The notes under the pieces are model-generated. The model was not told where the DNA came from and searched no databases. It saw only the letters and a program-made list of their open reading frames with translations. This document shows, in pieces, positions 53,067-61,774 of a stretch of 64,000 nucleotides of DNA. A program made the position numbers and the translations under genes. Positions within the stretch are counted from its first letter, which is position 1. Each line of letters opens with the position of its first letter. The DNA is from DATFQI01 sp963816955 (lineage in GTDB: Bacteria > Actinomycetota > Thermoleophilia > Solirubrobacterales > Solirubrobacteraceae): the NCBI GenBank assembly GCA_963816955.1, contig CAWFME010000004.1:310001-374000 (forward strand), given 5' to 3'.

Positions 53067-53624
53067 CTAGTTGCTCACGAGCTCCCAGTCGAACTCGGCC
53101 TCGACCGAGGCGGCCTGGTAGACGTTGTCGGAGCCGTTGGGCGCGCCGCCGTCGATGAACGTCACGTCGAACGTGTACGTGTCGGTGTCGCCGCTGGCGA
53201 GATCGCTCTGCAGCGACGGGCCGTCGGCCTGGAGGTCCGACAGCAGGCCGTCGTAGAGCACGTCGCCGGCGCCGTTGGTGATCTCGAGGTTCAGCCGCTC
53301 GGCGAACGGGCTCGCGGGGCCCGTGGAATCGGCGACGACCTCGCCCGCGACCGCCATCAGGCCGTCCACGGAGCCGATGTTCTCCATCGTGATCGTGCCG
53401 GACTTCGTCTCGCCGGGCTTGATGTCGTCGATGGTCAGGAACGCGCCGGTCGTGCCGGGGGTGTGATCGAGCGTGCCGGCGGTCACGACGTTGCCGGCGT
53501 TGGCCGACGTCGAGTTGAAGTTCGCGCCTGATCCGACGGCGAGCATCGAGGCCAGCAGGAGGGCGAACAGCACGCCCACCATCTTCTGGGGGGAGGCATG
53601 CCAAACGGCAGCAAATCGCTGCAT
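53067..53624 (-). CDS. tasA: TasA/camelysin-like exported protein
   Basis: 185 residues. A long signal peptide (KMVGVLFALLLASMLAVGSG) is followed by ANFNSTSANAGNVVTAGTLD, the typical mature start of TasA/camelysin (SipW substrates), then GTITMENIGSVDGLMAVAGE and YTFDVTFIDG. No metal-protease motif. It is the first gene of the sipW operon, reading leftwards; AAAGG precedes ATG 53624. In Bacillus, TasA is a biofilm fibre, so a surface-filament role is plausible. Confidence 0.85.
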   Translation of the reverse strand: MQRFAAVWHASPQKMVGVLFALLLASMLAVGSGANFNSTSANAGNVVTAGTLDHTPGTTGAFLTIDDIKPGETKSGTITMENIGSVDGLMAVAGEVVADSTGPASPFAERLNLEITNGAGDVLYDGLLSDLQADGPSLQSDLASGDTDTYTFDVTFIDGGAPNGSDNVYQAASVEAEFDWELVSN

Positions 53625-53796
53625 GGAGGGACCTTTCACCGAGAGGGCGCCGCCGAGGTGGATGGCCTCGGACGGCGGGGAACGGCGGTGGTATCGACCA
53701 CGAAGGTTGCGCCTTGAAGCATTTCGGACGGATGTCCGGACACTGCGCGTCTCGCTCAAGCCCCGCCGAGGGGAGCCGATGGAACGCGCGCGCGGG

Positions 53797-54372
53797 TTAG
53801 ACGGGGATGCCCCAGAGCGGGAACCAGCGTTCCAGCTCGGGCTCGATCGGCAGCTCGGCGCCGATCTGGGCCTTCAGCCGCAGCTCGCGCTCGCTGTCGC
53901 GCTGCTGGGCGCCGGCCGCCGGCACGAACGGGTAGAAGGCGCCGCGCTTGTAGTTGTAGATCCAGTAGACGGACTTGCCGGCCTCGTCGCGGAACGGGAA
54001 CACAGCGGCCAGGATGCGGTCGCCGTAGCCGCCGGCCTCGAGCGCGGTCGAGACGGCGTTGAGCCCGACCACGAGGTCCTCGAAGTCGGGGTCGGCGAGG
54101 ATCATCCAGCGGTAGCCGAAGTCGTCGTCGGAGGTCTCGATCGTCGTGCCGGTCTCGTCGCCGGTGCTGCGCACGACCTCCTCCATGTCGCGCACGATCT
54201 GCTCGAAGTCGGCGGTCGCGAGCGGCTGGAAGACGATCGCGGACTTGCCCGTGCTCTTGAGCAAGAGCTGCATCTCCAGCGTGACCTGGGCGGTCGTCAT
54301 CGCGAACACCCGGTCGGTCGGCGCCGCGGTCTTGATCTGCCGCTTGCCGCGGATGATGTCGAGGAAGCCCAT
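53797..54372 (-). CDS. PspA-associated protein PspAB
   Basis: 191 residues. MGFLDIIRGKRQIK opens the protein; RVFAMTTAQVTLEMQLLLKS, DFGYRWMILADPDFEDLVVG and AGGYGDRILAAVFPF are the blocks of the PspAB family. In actinobacteria it usually sits beside htpX and works with PspA under envelope stress. It lies 40 bases downstream of htpX. No membrane segment. Confidence 0.9.
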   Translation of the reverse strand: MGFLDIIRGKRQIKTAAPTDRVFAMTTAQVTLEMQLLLKSTGKSAIVFQPLATADFEQIVRDMEEVVRSTGDETGTTIETSDDDFGYRWMILADPDFEDLVVGLNAVSTALEAGGYGDRILAAVFPFRDEAGKSVYWIYNYKRGAFYPFVPAAGAQQRDSERELRLKAQIGAELPIEPELERWFPLWGIPV

Positions 54373-54412
54373 GGTGGTTGGGGGTGGGTGGGCGGGGCGG
54401 TGTCCCTGCAGG

Positions 54413-55297
54413 CTACGCGTTGCCCTGCAGCTGCGCCTCGAGGCGCTGGAGGGCGGCGATCCGCTTCTCCATCGGCGGGTGCGTGGAGAACAGGCCGCCG
54501 ATCCGGCCGATCGGCGAGATGAAGAACGCCTGCAGCTCGCCCGTGTTGCGCAGGTCCTGCTGGGGGATCCGCTGCATGCCGCCCGAGATCTTCACGAGCG
54601 CCGAGGCGAGCGCGCTCGGGCGGCCAGTGATCAGCGCCGCGCCGCGGTCGGCCGAGAACTCGCGGTAGCGCGACAGCGCCTGCATCAGGAAGAAGGAGAC
54701 GACGTAGACCCCGAGCGAGACGAGGAAGAGCACCATGAAGCTGGGGTTCTCGTCGTCGTCGGAGGAGCCGCCGAAGAAGAAGCCGAACTGCACGATGTAG
54801 GCGGCGATCGTGGCGAAGAAGCCGGCGAGCGTCATCACCAGCACGTCGCGGTTCTGCACGTGCGTGAGCTCGTGCGCCATGACGCCCTCGAGCTCCGCGG
54901 GCGACAGCAGCTCCATGATCCCCGTCGTCGCGCAGACGGTCGCCGACTTGGGCGAGCGGCCGAGCGCGAACGCGTTCGGCATCTGGGTCTGCGCCACGGC
55001 GACCTTCGGCTTCGGCAGGTCGGCCTGCACGCACAGGCGCTCGATCATCGCGTGCAGCTGCGGGGCCTGCTCCGGCGTGACCACTCGGGCGCCCATCGCG
55101 GCGAGCGCGAGCTTGTCGGAGGCGAACAGGTTCAGCGCGGCGAGGCCGCCGGCGATCAGCGCCACGGTGACGCCGTTGACGCCCGAGCCGAGCAGGGCGA
55201 CGACGAGCGCCACGTAGAGGGCGCCGAGGAGGAACAGCGTGACCGCCATGCGGACCTGGAGTCCGGTGTCGCGGCCGAAGGACGTCGGTCTGGGCAT
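54413..55297 (-). CDS. htpX: HtpX-family membrane zinc metalloprotease
   Basis: 294 residues. Two N-terminal TM helices (AVTLFLLGALYVALVVALLG, then LIAGGLAALNLF) precede VAQTQMPNAFALGRSPKSAT and the active site GVMAHELTHVQNRDVLVMTL with HExxH near 142. YREFSADRGAALITGRP gives the third ligand Glu. It degrades misfolded membrane proteins. The C-terminus has STHPPMEKRIAALQRL as usual. Next to pspAB in the same direction, it belongs to the Psp module. Confidence 0.95.
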   Translation of the reverse strand: MPRPTSFGRDTGLQVRMAVTLFLLGALYVALVVALLGSGVNGVTVALIAGGLAALNLFASDKLALAAMGARVVTPEQAPQLHAMIERLCVQADLPKPKVAVAQTQMPNAFALGRSPKSATVCATTGIMELLSPAELEGVMAHELTHVQNRDVLVMTLAGFFATIAAYIVQFGFFFGGSSDDDENPSFMVLFLVSLGVYVVSFFLMQALSRYREFSADRGAALITGRPSALASALVKISGGMQRIPQQDLRNTGELQAFFISPIGRIGGLFSTHPPMEKRIAALQRLEAQLQGNA

Positions 55298-55375
55298 CTG
55301 ATGAGAGATGGTGGCAGACCCCAGGCGGCCTTGAGCAACTTATTAGCTGCTGCAACCACACGGCTCGGCTGGTAG

Positions 55376-55512
55376 ATTGGCCGCCGCCGAACCGCCGGGA
55401 GACCAGCCTGGCGGACGGGGGACCCATTTCGAGCAGTCCGGGGCGAGTCGCCGCCTGATGGTGGCGTAGCGCGTTGCGCGAGCCCGTCAGCTAACCCCGC
55501 AGGCGACCACGA
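55376..55512 (+). promoter_or_regulatory. c-di-AMP riboswitch (ydaO/yuaA type), second copy
   Basis: The blocks are in order: CCGCCGAACCGCC near 55384, GGCGGACGGGGGACCCATTT near 55410, GTCCGGGGCGAGTCGCC near 55436, and AGCCCGTCAGCTAACCCCGC at 55481-55500 with AGGC after it. A TAGATT -10 with TGCAAC 16 bases upstream lies at 55350-55380. The gap 55298-55632 holds this promoter, the riboswitch and 120 bases of leader to the M23 gene, with a short ATCCTGCAGGAT palindrome inside. Confidence 0.9.
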
Positions 55513-55632
55513 TGAGCAGACCGTCGCGCATGCCCGGAAAGTCCCTGCATCCTGCAGGATTCCTTGCACGCTCCATAACCCGGGGCGAATTCATGGAGAA
55601 CCCGAGGGGTGGCTCCTAGAGTGGCGCGCCGC

Positions 55633-56823
55633 ATGTCTTCACGGCTCCGCCTGTTGATCGGCGTGGCGCTGATGCCGCTCGCCCTGTTCGCCCTGCTCCC
55701 GCTCGTCTCGAGCGGCCAGCAGAAGCAGCTCGGATCCAAGATCGAGCGCAAGAAGGACCAGATCGCCTGGCGCAAGGGCCGCGAGCGGGTGCTCTCCTCC
55801 GACGTCGCGGGCTTCACGCGCCGCATCAACTCGCTCCAGGGCGACATCACGGTGCTCCAGACCAAGCAGGTGCGCCTGCAGGCGAGCCTGGACCGCAAGC
55901 GCGCCGAGCTCGCGCGCATCCAGGAGGACCTGCGCCGCGAGCGGCTGCGGCTCGCCCGCCTGCGCGCGCGGCTCGCCGAGGCCCGCGCCGCGCTCTCCAA
56001 GCGCCTCGTCGAGCTCTACAAGGCCGACGAGCCCGACCTGGTGACGGTCGTGCTCGAGTCCGACGGCTTCGCCGACCTGCTCGAGCGCACGGAGTTCATG
56101 CAGCGCGTCTCCCACCAGGACGCGCGCATCATCAACATCGTGGTCGAGGCCAAGCGGGAGGCCACCGCGACCGCCAAGCGGCTCGACCGGCTCGAGCAGC
56201 GCGCCAAGGTCGTGGCCGACCAGATCGCCGACGAGGTCGGCCAGGTCACCGCCGTCAAGGACCAGCTCGTCGACCGGCGCGGCCGCTACGAGGAGGCCCG
56301 CGGGCAGAAGTCCGCCCTGCTGGCCACGACGCGCGAGGACCGCCACAACCTCGAGGGCGACCTGCGCGCGCTCGAGGCCGAGCAGGCCAAGGTGCTCGCC
56401 GCGCTGCAGGCCTCCGCGGGCTCCGGAACGGCGGCCGCCGGCCCGATCCAGCAGGGCTCCGGCGGCATGATCTGGCCCGTCAGCGGCCCGCTCGTGTCCC
56501 CGTTCGGCATGCGCTGGGGCCGCCTGCACGCGGGCGTGGACATCGCGGTCCCGGCCGGGACGCCGATCCGCGCCGCTCAGTCGGGGCGCGTCGTGCTGCT
56601 CGGCTGGACCGGCGGCTACGGCAACTACACCTGCGTGCAGCACACGGGCGGGTTGTCCACGTGCTACGCCCACCAGTCCCGCTACGCCACCTCCAACGGG
56701 GCGAGCGTGTCCAAGGGCCAGGTCATCGGCTACGTCGGCTGCACCGGCCACTGCTTCGGCGACCACCTGCACTTCGAGACGCGCATCAACGGCTCGCCGG
56801 TCAACCCGGCGGGTTACCTCTAG
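55633..56823 (+). CDS. M23-family peptidoglycan endopeptidase with coiled-coil domain
   Basis: 396 residues. The signal peptide ends near LLPLVSSGQQ. A long coiled coil follows to about 265 (RINSLQGDITVLQTKQVRLQ; RERLRLARLRARLAEARAAL), as in EnvC. The LytM domain at about 280-390 has HAGVDIAVPAG (HxxxD), NYTCVQH and GDHLHFETRING (HxH), so the zinc site is complete. It should cut stem-peptide cross-links, controlled by the c-di-AMP riboswitch upstream. In-frame GTGs at 55609 and 55621 would add only a few residues. Confidence 0.92.
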   Translation: MSSRLRLLIGVALMPLALFALLPLVSSGQQKQLGSKIERKKDQIAWRKGRERVLSSDVAGFTRRINSLQGDITVLQTKQVRLQASLDRKRAELARIQEDLRRERLRLARLRARLAEARAALSKRLVELYKADEPDLVTVVLESDGFADLLERTEFMQRVSHQDARIINIVVEAKREATATAKRLDRLEQRAKVVADQIADEVGQVTAVKDQLVDRRGRYEEARGQKSALLATTREDRHNLEGDLRALEAEQAKVLAALQASAGSGTAAAGPIQQGSGGMIWPVSGPLVSPFGMRWGRLHAGVDIAVPAGTPIRAAQSGRVVLLGWTGGYGNYTCVQHTGGLSTCYAHQSRYATSNGASVSKGQVIGYVGCTGHCFGDHLHFETRINGSPVNPAGYL

Positions 56824-56833
56824 CTCCTACGCG

Positions 56834-56839
56834 TACCCT
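56834..56839 (+). promoter_or_regulatory. -10 element of a leaderless promoter for the hybrid kinase gene
   Basis: TACCCT, a 7-base spacer and then GTG 56847, in the same arrangement as before lgt. Confidence 0.5.
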
Positions 56840-56846
56840 CTTCCGG

Positions 56847-59800
56847 GTGTCCAACCCGGACATGAGCGACCGGATTGCTGGGCACGACTGGGCGTCGACG
56901 CCCCTCGGGCCGATCTCCGGCTGGCCCCAGAGCCTGCAGACCGCCGTCAGGATCGTGCTCGGCTCGCGCTTCGCGATGTGGATGGCGTGGGGCGAGGGGC
57001 TGACGTTCTTCTACAACGACGCCTACGCGGCGGACACGCTCGCCTCCAAGCACCCGTGGGCGCTCGGTCAGCGCGCCGACGCGGTGTGGGCGGAGATCTG
57101 GGAGGACATCGGCCCGCGTATCGAGCATGTGATGGCGAGCGGCACCGCCACCTGGGACGAGGGCCTGCGGCTGTTCCTGCAGCGCAGCGGCTACCGCGAG
57201 GAGACCTACCACACGTTCTCCTACAGCCCGCTGCGCGACGAGCACGGCGAGACGGCCGGGATGCTGTGCGTGGTCGTCGAGGAGACGGACCGCGTGCTCG
57301 GCGAGCGGCGGCTCGCCACCCTGCGCGAGCTGGCCGAGGCCACGGGCACCGCCTCCAGCGAGCGCGAGCTGTTCGCCGCGATCGACCGCTCGCTGGCCGG
57401 CAACCCCTACGACCTGCCGTTCGCGTTCGCCTACACGGCCTCCGACGGCACCCCGCTGGAGCCCGTCACGGCCGGCGCGCCGGACTGGCCGGACGCCGCG
57501 CGGCAGGACGCGCCGGTCGTCGTCGACCTCGCGGGCCGCGAGGACGTGCCGTCCGGCGCGTGGGACGAGCCGCCGCGACAGGCGCTCGCGCTGGCGCTCG
57601 CAGACTCCAGCCGCCCCGACCCCGCCGGGCTGTTCGTCGCCGGGCTGAATCCCTACCGGGAGCTCGACCAGGAGTACCGCGGCTTCGTCGAGCTCGTCGC
57701 GGGCCAGATCGCGTCGAGCCTCGCCAGCGTGCGCGCCCGCGAGGCCGAGCGCGAGCGGGCGGAGTCGCTCGCCGAGCTCGACCGCGCGAAGACCGACTTC
57801 TTCTCCAACGTCAGCCACGAGTTCCGCACGCCGCTGTCGCTGATCCTCGGGCCGGCCGAGGACGCGCTCGCCGAGGCGGGACCCGGCGAGCAGCAGGAGC
57901 GCCTGAGCGTCGTCTTCCGCAACGCCCTGCGCCTGCAGAAGCTCGTCAACAACCTGCTCGAGTTCTCCCGCATCGAGGGCGGCAGCGCCGAGCCGCTGCG
58001 CGAGCCGACCGACCTCGCCTCGTACACGGCCGACCTCGCGAGCATGTTCCGCGCGGCCACCGACCGCGCCGGCATCGCGCTCGTGGTCGAGCGGCCCGAC
58101 GAGCCGCTCGTGGCGCGCGTCGACCGCGAGATGTGGGAGCGGATCGTCCTCAACCTCGTCTCCAACGCGTTCAAGTTCACCTTCGAGGGCGAGATCCGCG
58201 TCGCGCTGAGCCGCGACGGCGCCGACGCGGTCCTGAGCGTCTCCGACACGGGCACGGGGATCGCCGAGGACGAGCTGTCGAGCCTGTTCGAGCGCTTCAA
58301 GCGCGTTCGCGGGGCGCGCTCGCGCACGCACGAGGGCAGCGGCATCGGCCTCGCGCTCGTCCAGGAGCTCGCCCGCCTGCACGGCGGCGGCGTCTCCGCG
58401 GCGAGCGAGCTCGGCGCCGGCTCGGAGTTCACCGTGCGGGTGCCGCTGGAGGAGTCCGCCGGCCCGGCGGCCGCGCAGGCGATGCCGACCACGGGCGCCG
58501 CCGCCTACCTCGAGGAGGCGCTGCGCTGGCTGCCGGACGCCGGCGACTCGGTCGGGGAGCTCGACGCCGTCGGGACCGGGGTGCCCACCGACGACGGGCC
58601 CGCCCGGCGCGGGCGCGGATCCTGATCGCCGACGACAACGCCGACTTGCGCGACTACCTCGAGCGGCTGCTGGCCCGCCACTGGGACGTCGAGACCGCCG
58701 GCGACGGCCGCGCCGCGCTGCAGGCGGTGCTGTCGCGCCGCCCGGACCTGGTCCTCTCCGACGCGATGATGCCCGAGCTCGACGGCGTCGGCCTGCTCTC
58801 CGAGCTGCGCTCGAACCCGGCGACCTCGCAGCTGCCCGTGATCATGCTCTCCGCCCGCGCGGGCGAGGAGGCCGCCGTCGAGGGCCTCGCCGCGGGCGCC
58901 GACGACTACCTGGTCAAGCCGTTCTCCTCGCGCGAGCTGATCGCCCGCGTGCGCGCGAACCTCGACCTCGCGGAGATGCGCCAGGCCGCCGCCCGCGCCA
59001 CGGAGCGCCATGCGCAGCTGCTGCGCGACCTCGCCGGCGCGGCCGTCGACATCAACCGCGCCGCCACGGTGCCCGAGGTGCTGGCGGTCGTGGCCGAGCG
59101 CGCGCGGGCGCTCGTCGGGGCCGAGCGCGCCGTGGCCCGGCTCGCGAGCGACGAGGCGCCGGACGGCGACCCCTCCGCCCGCCGGGTGCCGCTCACGGGC
59201 ACGGGCGGGCGGCTGCTCGGCGAGCTGCTGCTCGGCGGCGAGACGGGCAGGGGCGGTGTCGAGGCTGCCGCCGTGCTGACCCAGCTCGCGCTGGTGGCCG
59301 CCACGCGGCTGGAGAACGCGCTGCTCTACGAGCGCGAGCACCGGGTCGCGGAGACGCTCCAGCGCAGCCTGCTGCCCGAGTCCGTGCCGCAGTTCGACCG
59401 CGCGGAGCTGGCCGCGCTGTACCTGCCCGGCTCCAGCGAGGCCAGCGTCGGCGGCGACTGGTACGACGCGCTCGCGCTCGACGAGCACACGATCGGCCTC
59501 GTGATCGGCGACGTCGTCGGCCGCGGCGTGCGGGCCGCCTCCGCGATGGGGCAGCTGCGCAACGCGGTCCGCGCGTACCTGCTCGAGGGCTACGGGCCCG
59601 CGCAGACGGTCGCGCGCGTCAACCGCCTGCTCGAGACGCTGGGCGGCGGGTTCGCCACGCTCGTCTGCCTGTGCGTGGACATTCACACGGGCGAGGTCCG
59701 CTACGCCAACGCGGGCCATCCGCCGCCGCTGGTCATCGGCCCGGACGGCGAGACGCGCTGGCTCGACCAGGGGCTGGCGCCGCCGGTCGGGGCGGCGAGC

Positions 59801-60433
59801 GACATCGTCTACCGCCAGGCCGACGACGCGATCCCCGCGGGCGGCGCGCTCGTGCTCTACACGGACGGGCTGGTGGAGCGACGCGGCGAGACGATCGACA
59901 CGGGGCTGGGACGGCTCGCGCTGGCCGCGGCGGACAGCCCCGGCCACGCGGCGACGCTCGCCGGCCGGCTGGTCGCCGCGATGCCGAGCGCTGGGCGGCC
60001 CGACGACGTCGCGGTGATGGCGCTCTCGCGCCGCGAGGCCGCCGGCGAGCCGCTCGTCGTCCGCCTGCCCGCCGACGCGACGTCGCTGGGCCCGCTGCGC
60101 CAGCGGCTGCGCCGCTGGCTGGTCGCCGAGGGCTTCGCCCGCACCGACGCAGGCGACGTGCTGCTCGCCGTCGGCGAGGCGGCGTCGAACGCGATCGAGC
60201 ATCCGATCGAGCCGGCGCCGGCGGCGATCGTCGCCACGCTCTCGCGCGGCGGAAACGGAGAGACGCGGATCGAGATGCGCGACCACGGCGGCTGGGACAC
60301 CGCTCCGTCGCAGGCGCACCGGGGGCGCGGGATGCACATCATGCGGGCGATCGCCACGGGCGACGTCGCGATCGACCGCGGCGCGGAGGGCACGACCGTC
60401 ACGCTCGAGCACCGGAGGGGGGACGGCGCATGA
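56847..60433 (+). CDS. Hybrid histidine kinase-receiver-SpoIIE phosphatase-ATPase protein, with an apparent frameshift
   Basis: About 1195 residues. A PAS-like N-terminus and a GAF-like part precede a kinase core with NVSHEFRTPLSLILGPAEDA (phospho-accepting His), NLVSNAFKFTFEG (N box), SDTGTGIAEDELSS and GSGIGLALVQELA. Near 58600 the frame slips by one base, then a receiver follows (ILIADDNADLRDYLERLLAR; LSDAMMPELDG; LVKPFSSREL), a GAF, a SpoIIE/PP2C phosphatase (ASVGGDWYDALALDE; GDVVGRGVRAASAM) and an RsbW-like ATPase (VGEAASNAIEHP). No start codon suits a separate receiver gene, so one polypeptide is likely. It overlaps the STAS gene by 4 bases. Confidence 0.85.
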
Positions 60434-60795
60434 GCCGGCTCGAGTACGACACCGGCGCACTGCCGGATGCGCTCGTCGCGCGTCCCCATGGCGACATCGA
60501 CATGGCGGTGACGCCGGACCTGAAGGTCGCGCTGGTCCAGGCCGTCGCGGAGCACTCGGCGGGCTGCCTCGTCGTCGACCTCTCCTCCGTGGAGTACATC
60601 GACAGCTCCGGCATCGAGCTGCTGTTCCGCGTCCACGGCGCGCTCAGCGGCGACGGCGTCGAGCTGATCGTGGTGGCGCCGCCCGGCTCGGGCGCCGCGC
60701 GGCTGCTCGGGCTCGTCGCGCTCGACGACGTCGGCGAGGTCCGGCCCTCGCTCGCAGCCGCGCTCGACACGTGCGGCGACCGCGAAGCGCACTGA
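60430..60795 (+). CDS. STAS-domain anti-sigma factor antagonist
   Basis: 121 residues. The STAS core is LVVDLSSVEYIDSSGIELLF, with the Ser phosphorylated in RsbV-type antagonists. The N-terminal PHGDIDMAVTPDLKVALVQA and the C-terminal VVAPPGSGAARLLGLVALDD fit the fold. It overlaps the upstream gene (ATGA), whose SpoIIE domain could dephosphorylate it and whose RsbW-like domain could phosphorylate it, a closed partner-switching unit. Confidence 0.92.
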   Translation: MSRLEYDTGALPDALVARPHGDIDMAVTPDLKVALVQAVAEHSAGCLVVDLSSVEYIDSSGIELLFRVHGALSGDGVELIVVAPPGSGAARLLGLVALDDVGEVRPSLAAALDTCGDREAH

Positions 60796-60804
60796 GCGAC
60801 CGCG

Positions 60805-60810
60805 TACCCT
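60805..60810 (+). promoter_or_regulatory. -10 element of a leaderless promoter for lgt
   Basis: TACCCT, a 7-base spacer and then GTG 60818. Confidence 0.5.
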
Positions 60811-60817
60811 CAGAGGC

Positions 60818-61606
60818 GTGCAGCCAGAGCTGAACCTCTTCGGCCTGACCCTCCAGACCTTCGGGCTGATGCTCGGCATCGCCTTCATCGTCTGCGGGGC
60901 GCTGACCGCGCGCTACCTGAAGGAGATCGGCAAGCCGGTCGACTGGGCCTACGAGTTCATCTTCGCGGCGATCATCGGCGGGCTCGTCGGCTCACGGCTG
61001 TGGTGGGTCGTCGAGAACTGGGACGACACCAGCGACGACGTGCTCGGGTCGCTGTTCACGGGCGCCGGGCTCGTGTTCTACGGGGGCGCGATCGGGGGCG
61101 CGATCTGCGTACTGGCGTGGTCACGGCACCGCGGGTTCTGGGAGGGCCGCACGCTCGACCAGGGCGCGGCGCCGCTGGCCGCGGGCTACGCGATCGGGCG
61201 GATCGGCTGCCAGCTCGCCGGCGACGGCGACTACGGGATCGCGTGGGACGGGCCGTGGGCGATGGCGTACCCGAACGGCACCGTGCCGACCGACGTGCCC
61301 GTGCACCCCACACCGGTCTACGAGACGATCGTCATGGGCATCGTCACCGTCGTGCTGTGGCGCTGGCGGCACCGCTTCCGGCCCGGCAACCTGTTCGCGC
61401 TGTGGGCCGTGTTCGCGGGCGCCGAGCGCTTCCTCGTCGAGTTCATCCGGCGCAACGAGGAGGTCGTCGCCGGGCTCACGCAGCCCCAGCTGATCTCGAT
61501 CGCGATGATGCTCGCCGGCGGGGCCTGGATACTCACCCACCGCGGGCCGGCGCCGGTCGCCGAGCCGGCGCCCGCACGCGCGCGCACCGCCCGCCAGCGT
61601 GCCTGA
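60818..61606 (+). CDS. lgt: Prolipoprotein diacylglyceryl transferase
   Basis: 262 residues with about seven membrane helices. It attaches diacylglycerol to the lipobox Cys of prolipoproteins such as those encoded here. GYAIGRIGCQLAGDGDYG near 123 is the Lgt signature with the phosphatidylglycerol-binding Arg; AERFLVEFIRRNEEVVAGLT follows. The loop after the signature is shorter than in E. coli, as in other actinobacterial forms. The Ala/Arg-rich C-terminal tail is disordered. Confidence 0.93.
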   Translation: MQPELNLFGLTLQTFGLMLGIAFIVCGALTARYLKEIGKPVDWAYEFIFAAIIGGLVGSRLWWVVENWDDTSDDVLGSLFTGAGLVFYGGAIGGAICVLAWSRHRGFWEGRTLDQGAAPLAAGYAIGRIGCQLAGDGDYGIAWDGPWAMAYPNGTVPTDVPVHPTPVYETIVMGIVTVVLWRWRHRFRPGNLFALWAVFAGAERFLVEFIRRNEEVVAGLTQPQLISIAMMLAGGAWILTHRGPAPVAEPAPARARTARQRA

Positions 61607-61617
61607 CGCGATTGATC

Positions 61618-61770
61618 CCGCTTCCGCCGATTCTCGCGGCGTCTCGCCGCCGTGGCCGTTCGCCAGAGCCGATCGACCGCGATCCAAGTGACCCGCCACG
61701 AGGAACCGCGGTCAATCGACTCTGACTCGGCCCACGACGCCGAGCCATCCACGATGATCGACGGAAACGG
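61618..61770. repeat. Long palindromic intergenic repeat, copy B (153 bp)
   Basis: CCGCTTCCGCCGAT (61618-61631) faces ATCGACGGAAACGG (61757-61770); the inner arms GGCGTCTCGCCGCCGTGG and AGAGCCGATCGACCGCG face CCACGACGCCGAG and CGCGGTCAATCGACTCT. It reads on the plus strand as copy A reads on the minus strand, so both have the same sense relative to flanking genes: after one gene's stop, before the next gene. Where the outer stem differs from copy A, both arms changed. Confidence 0.85.
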
Positions 61771-61774
61771 AATA

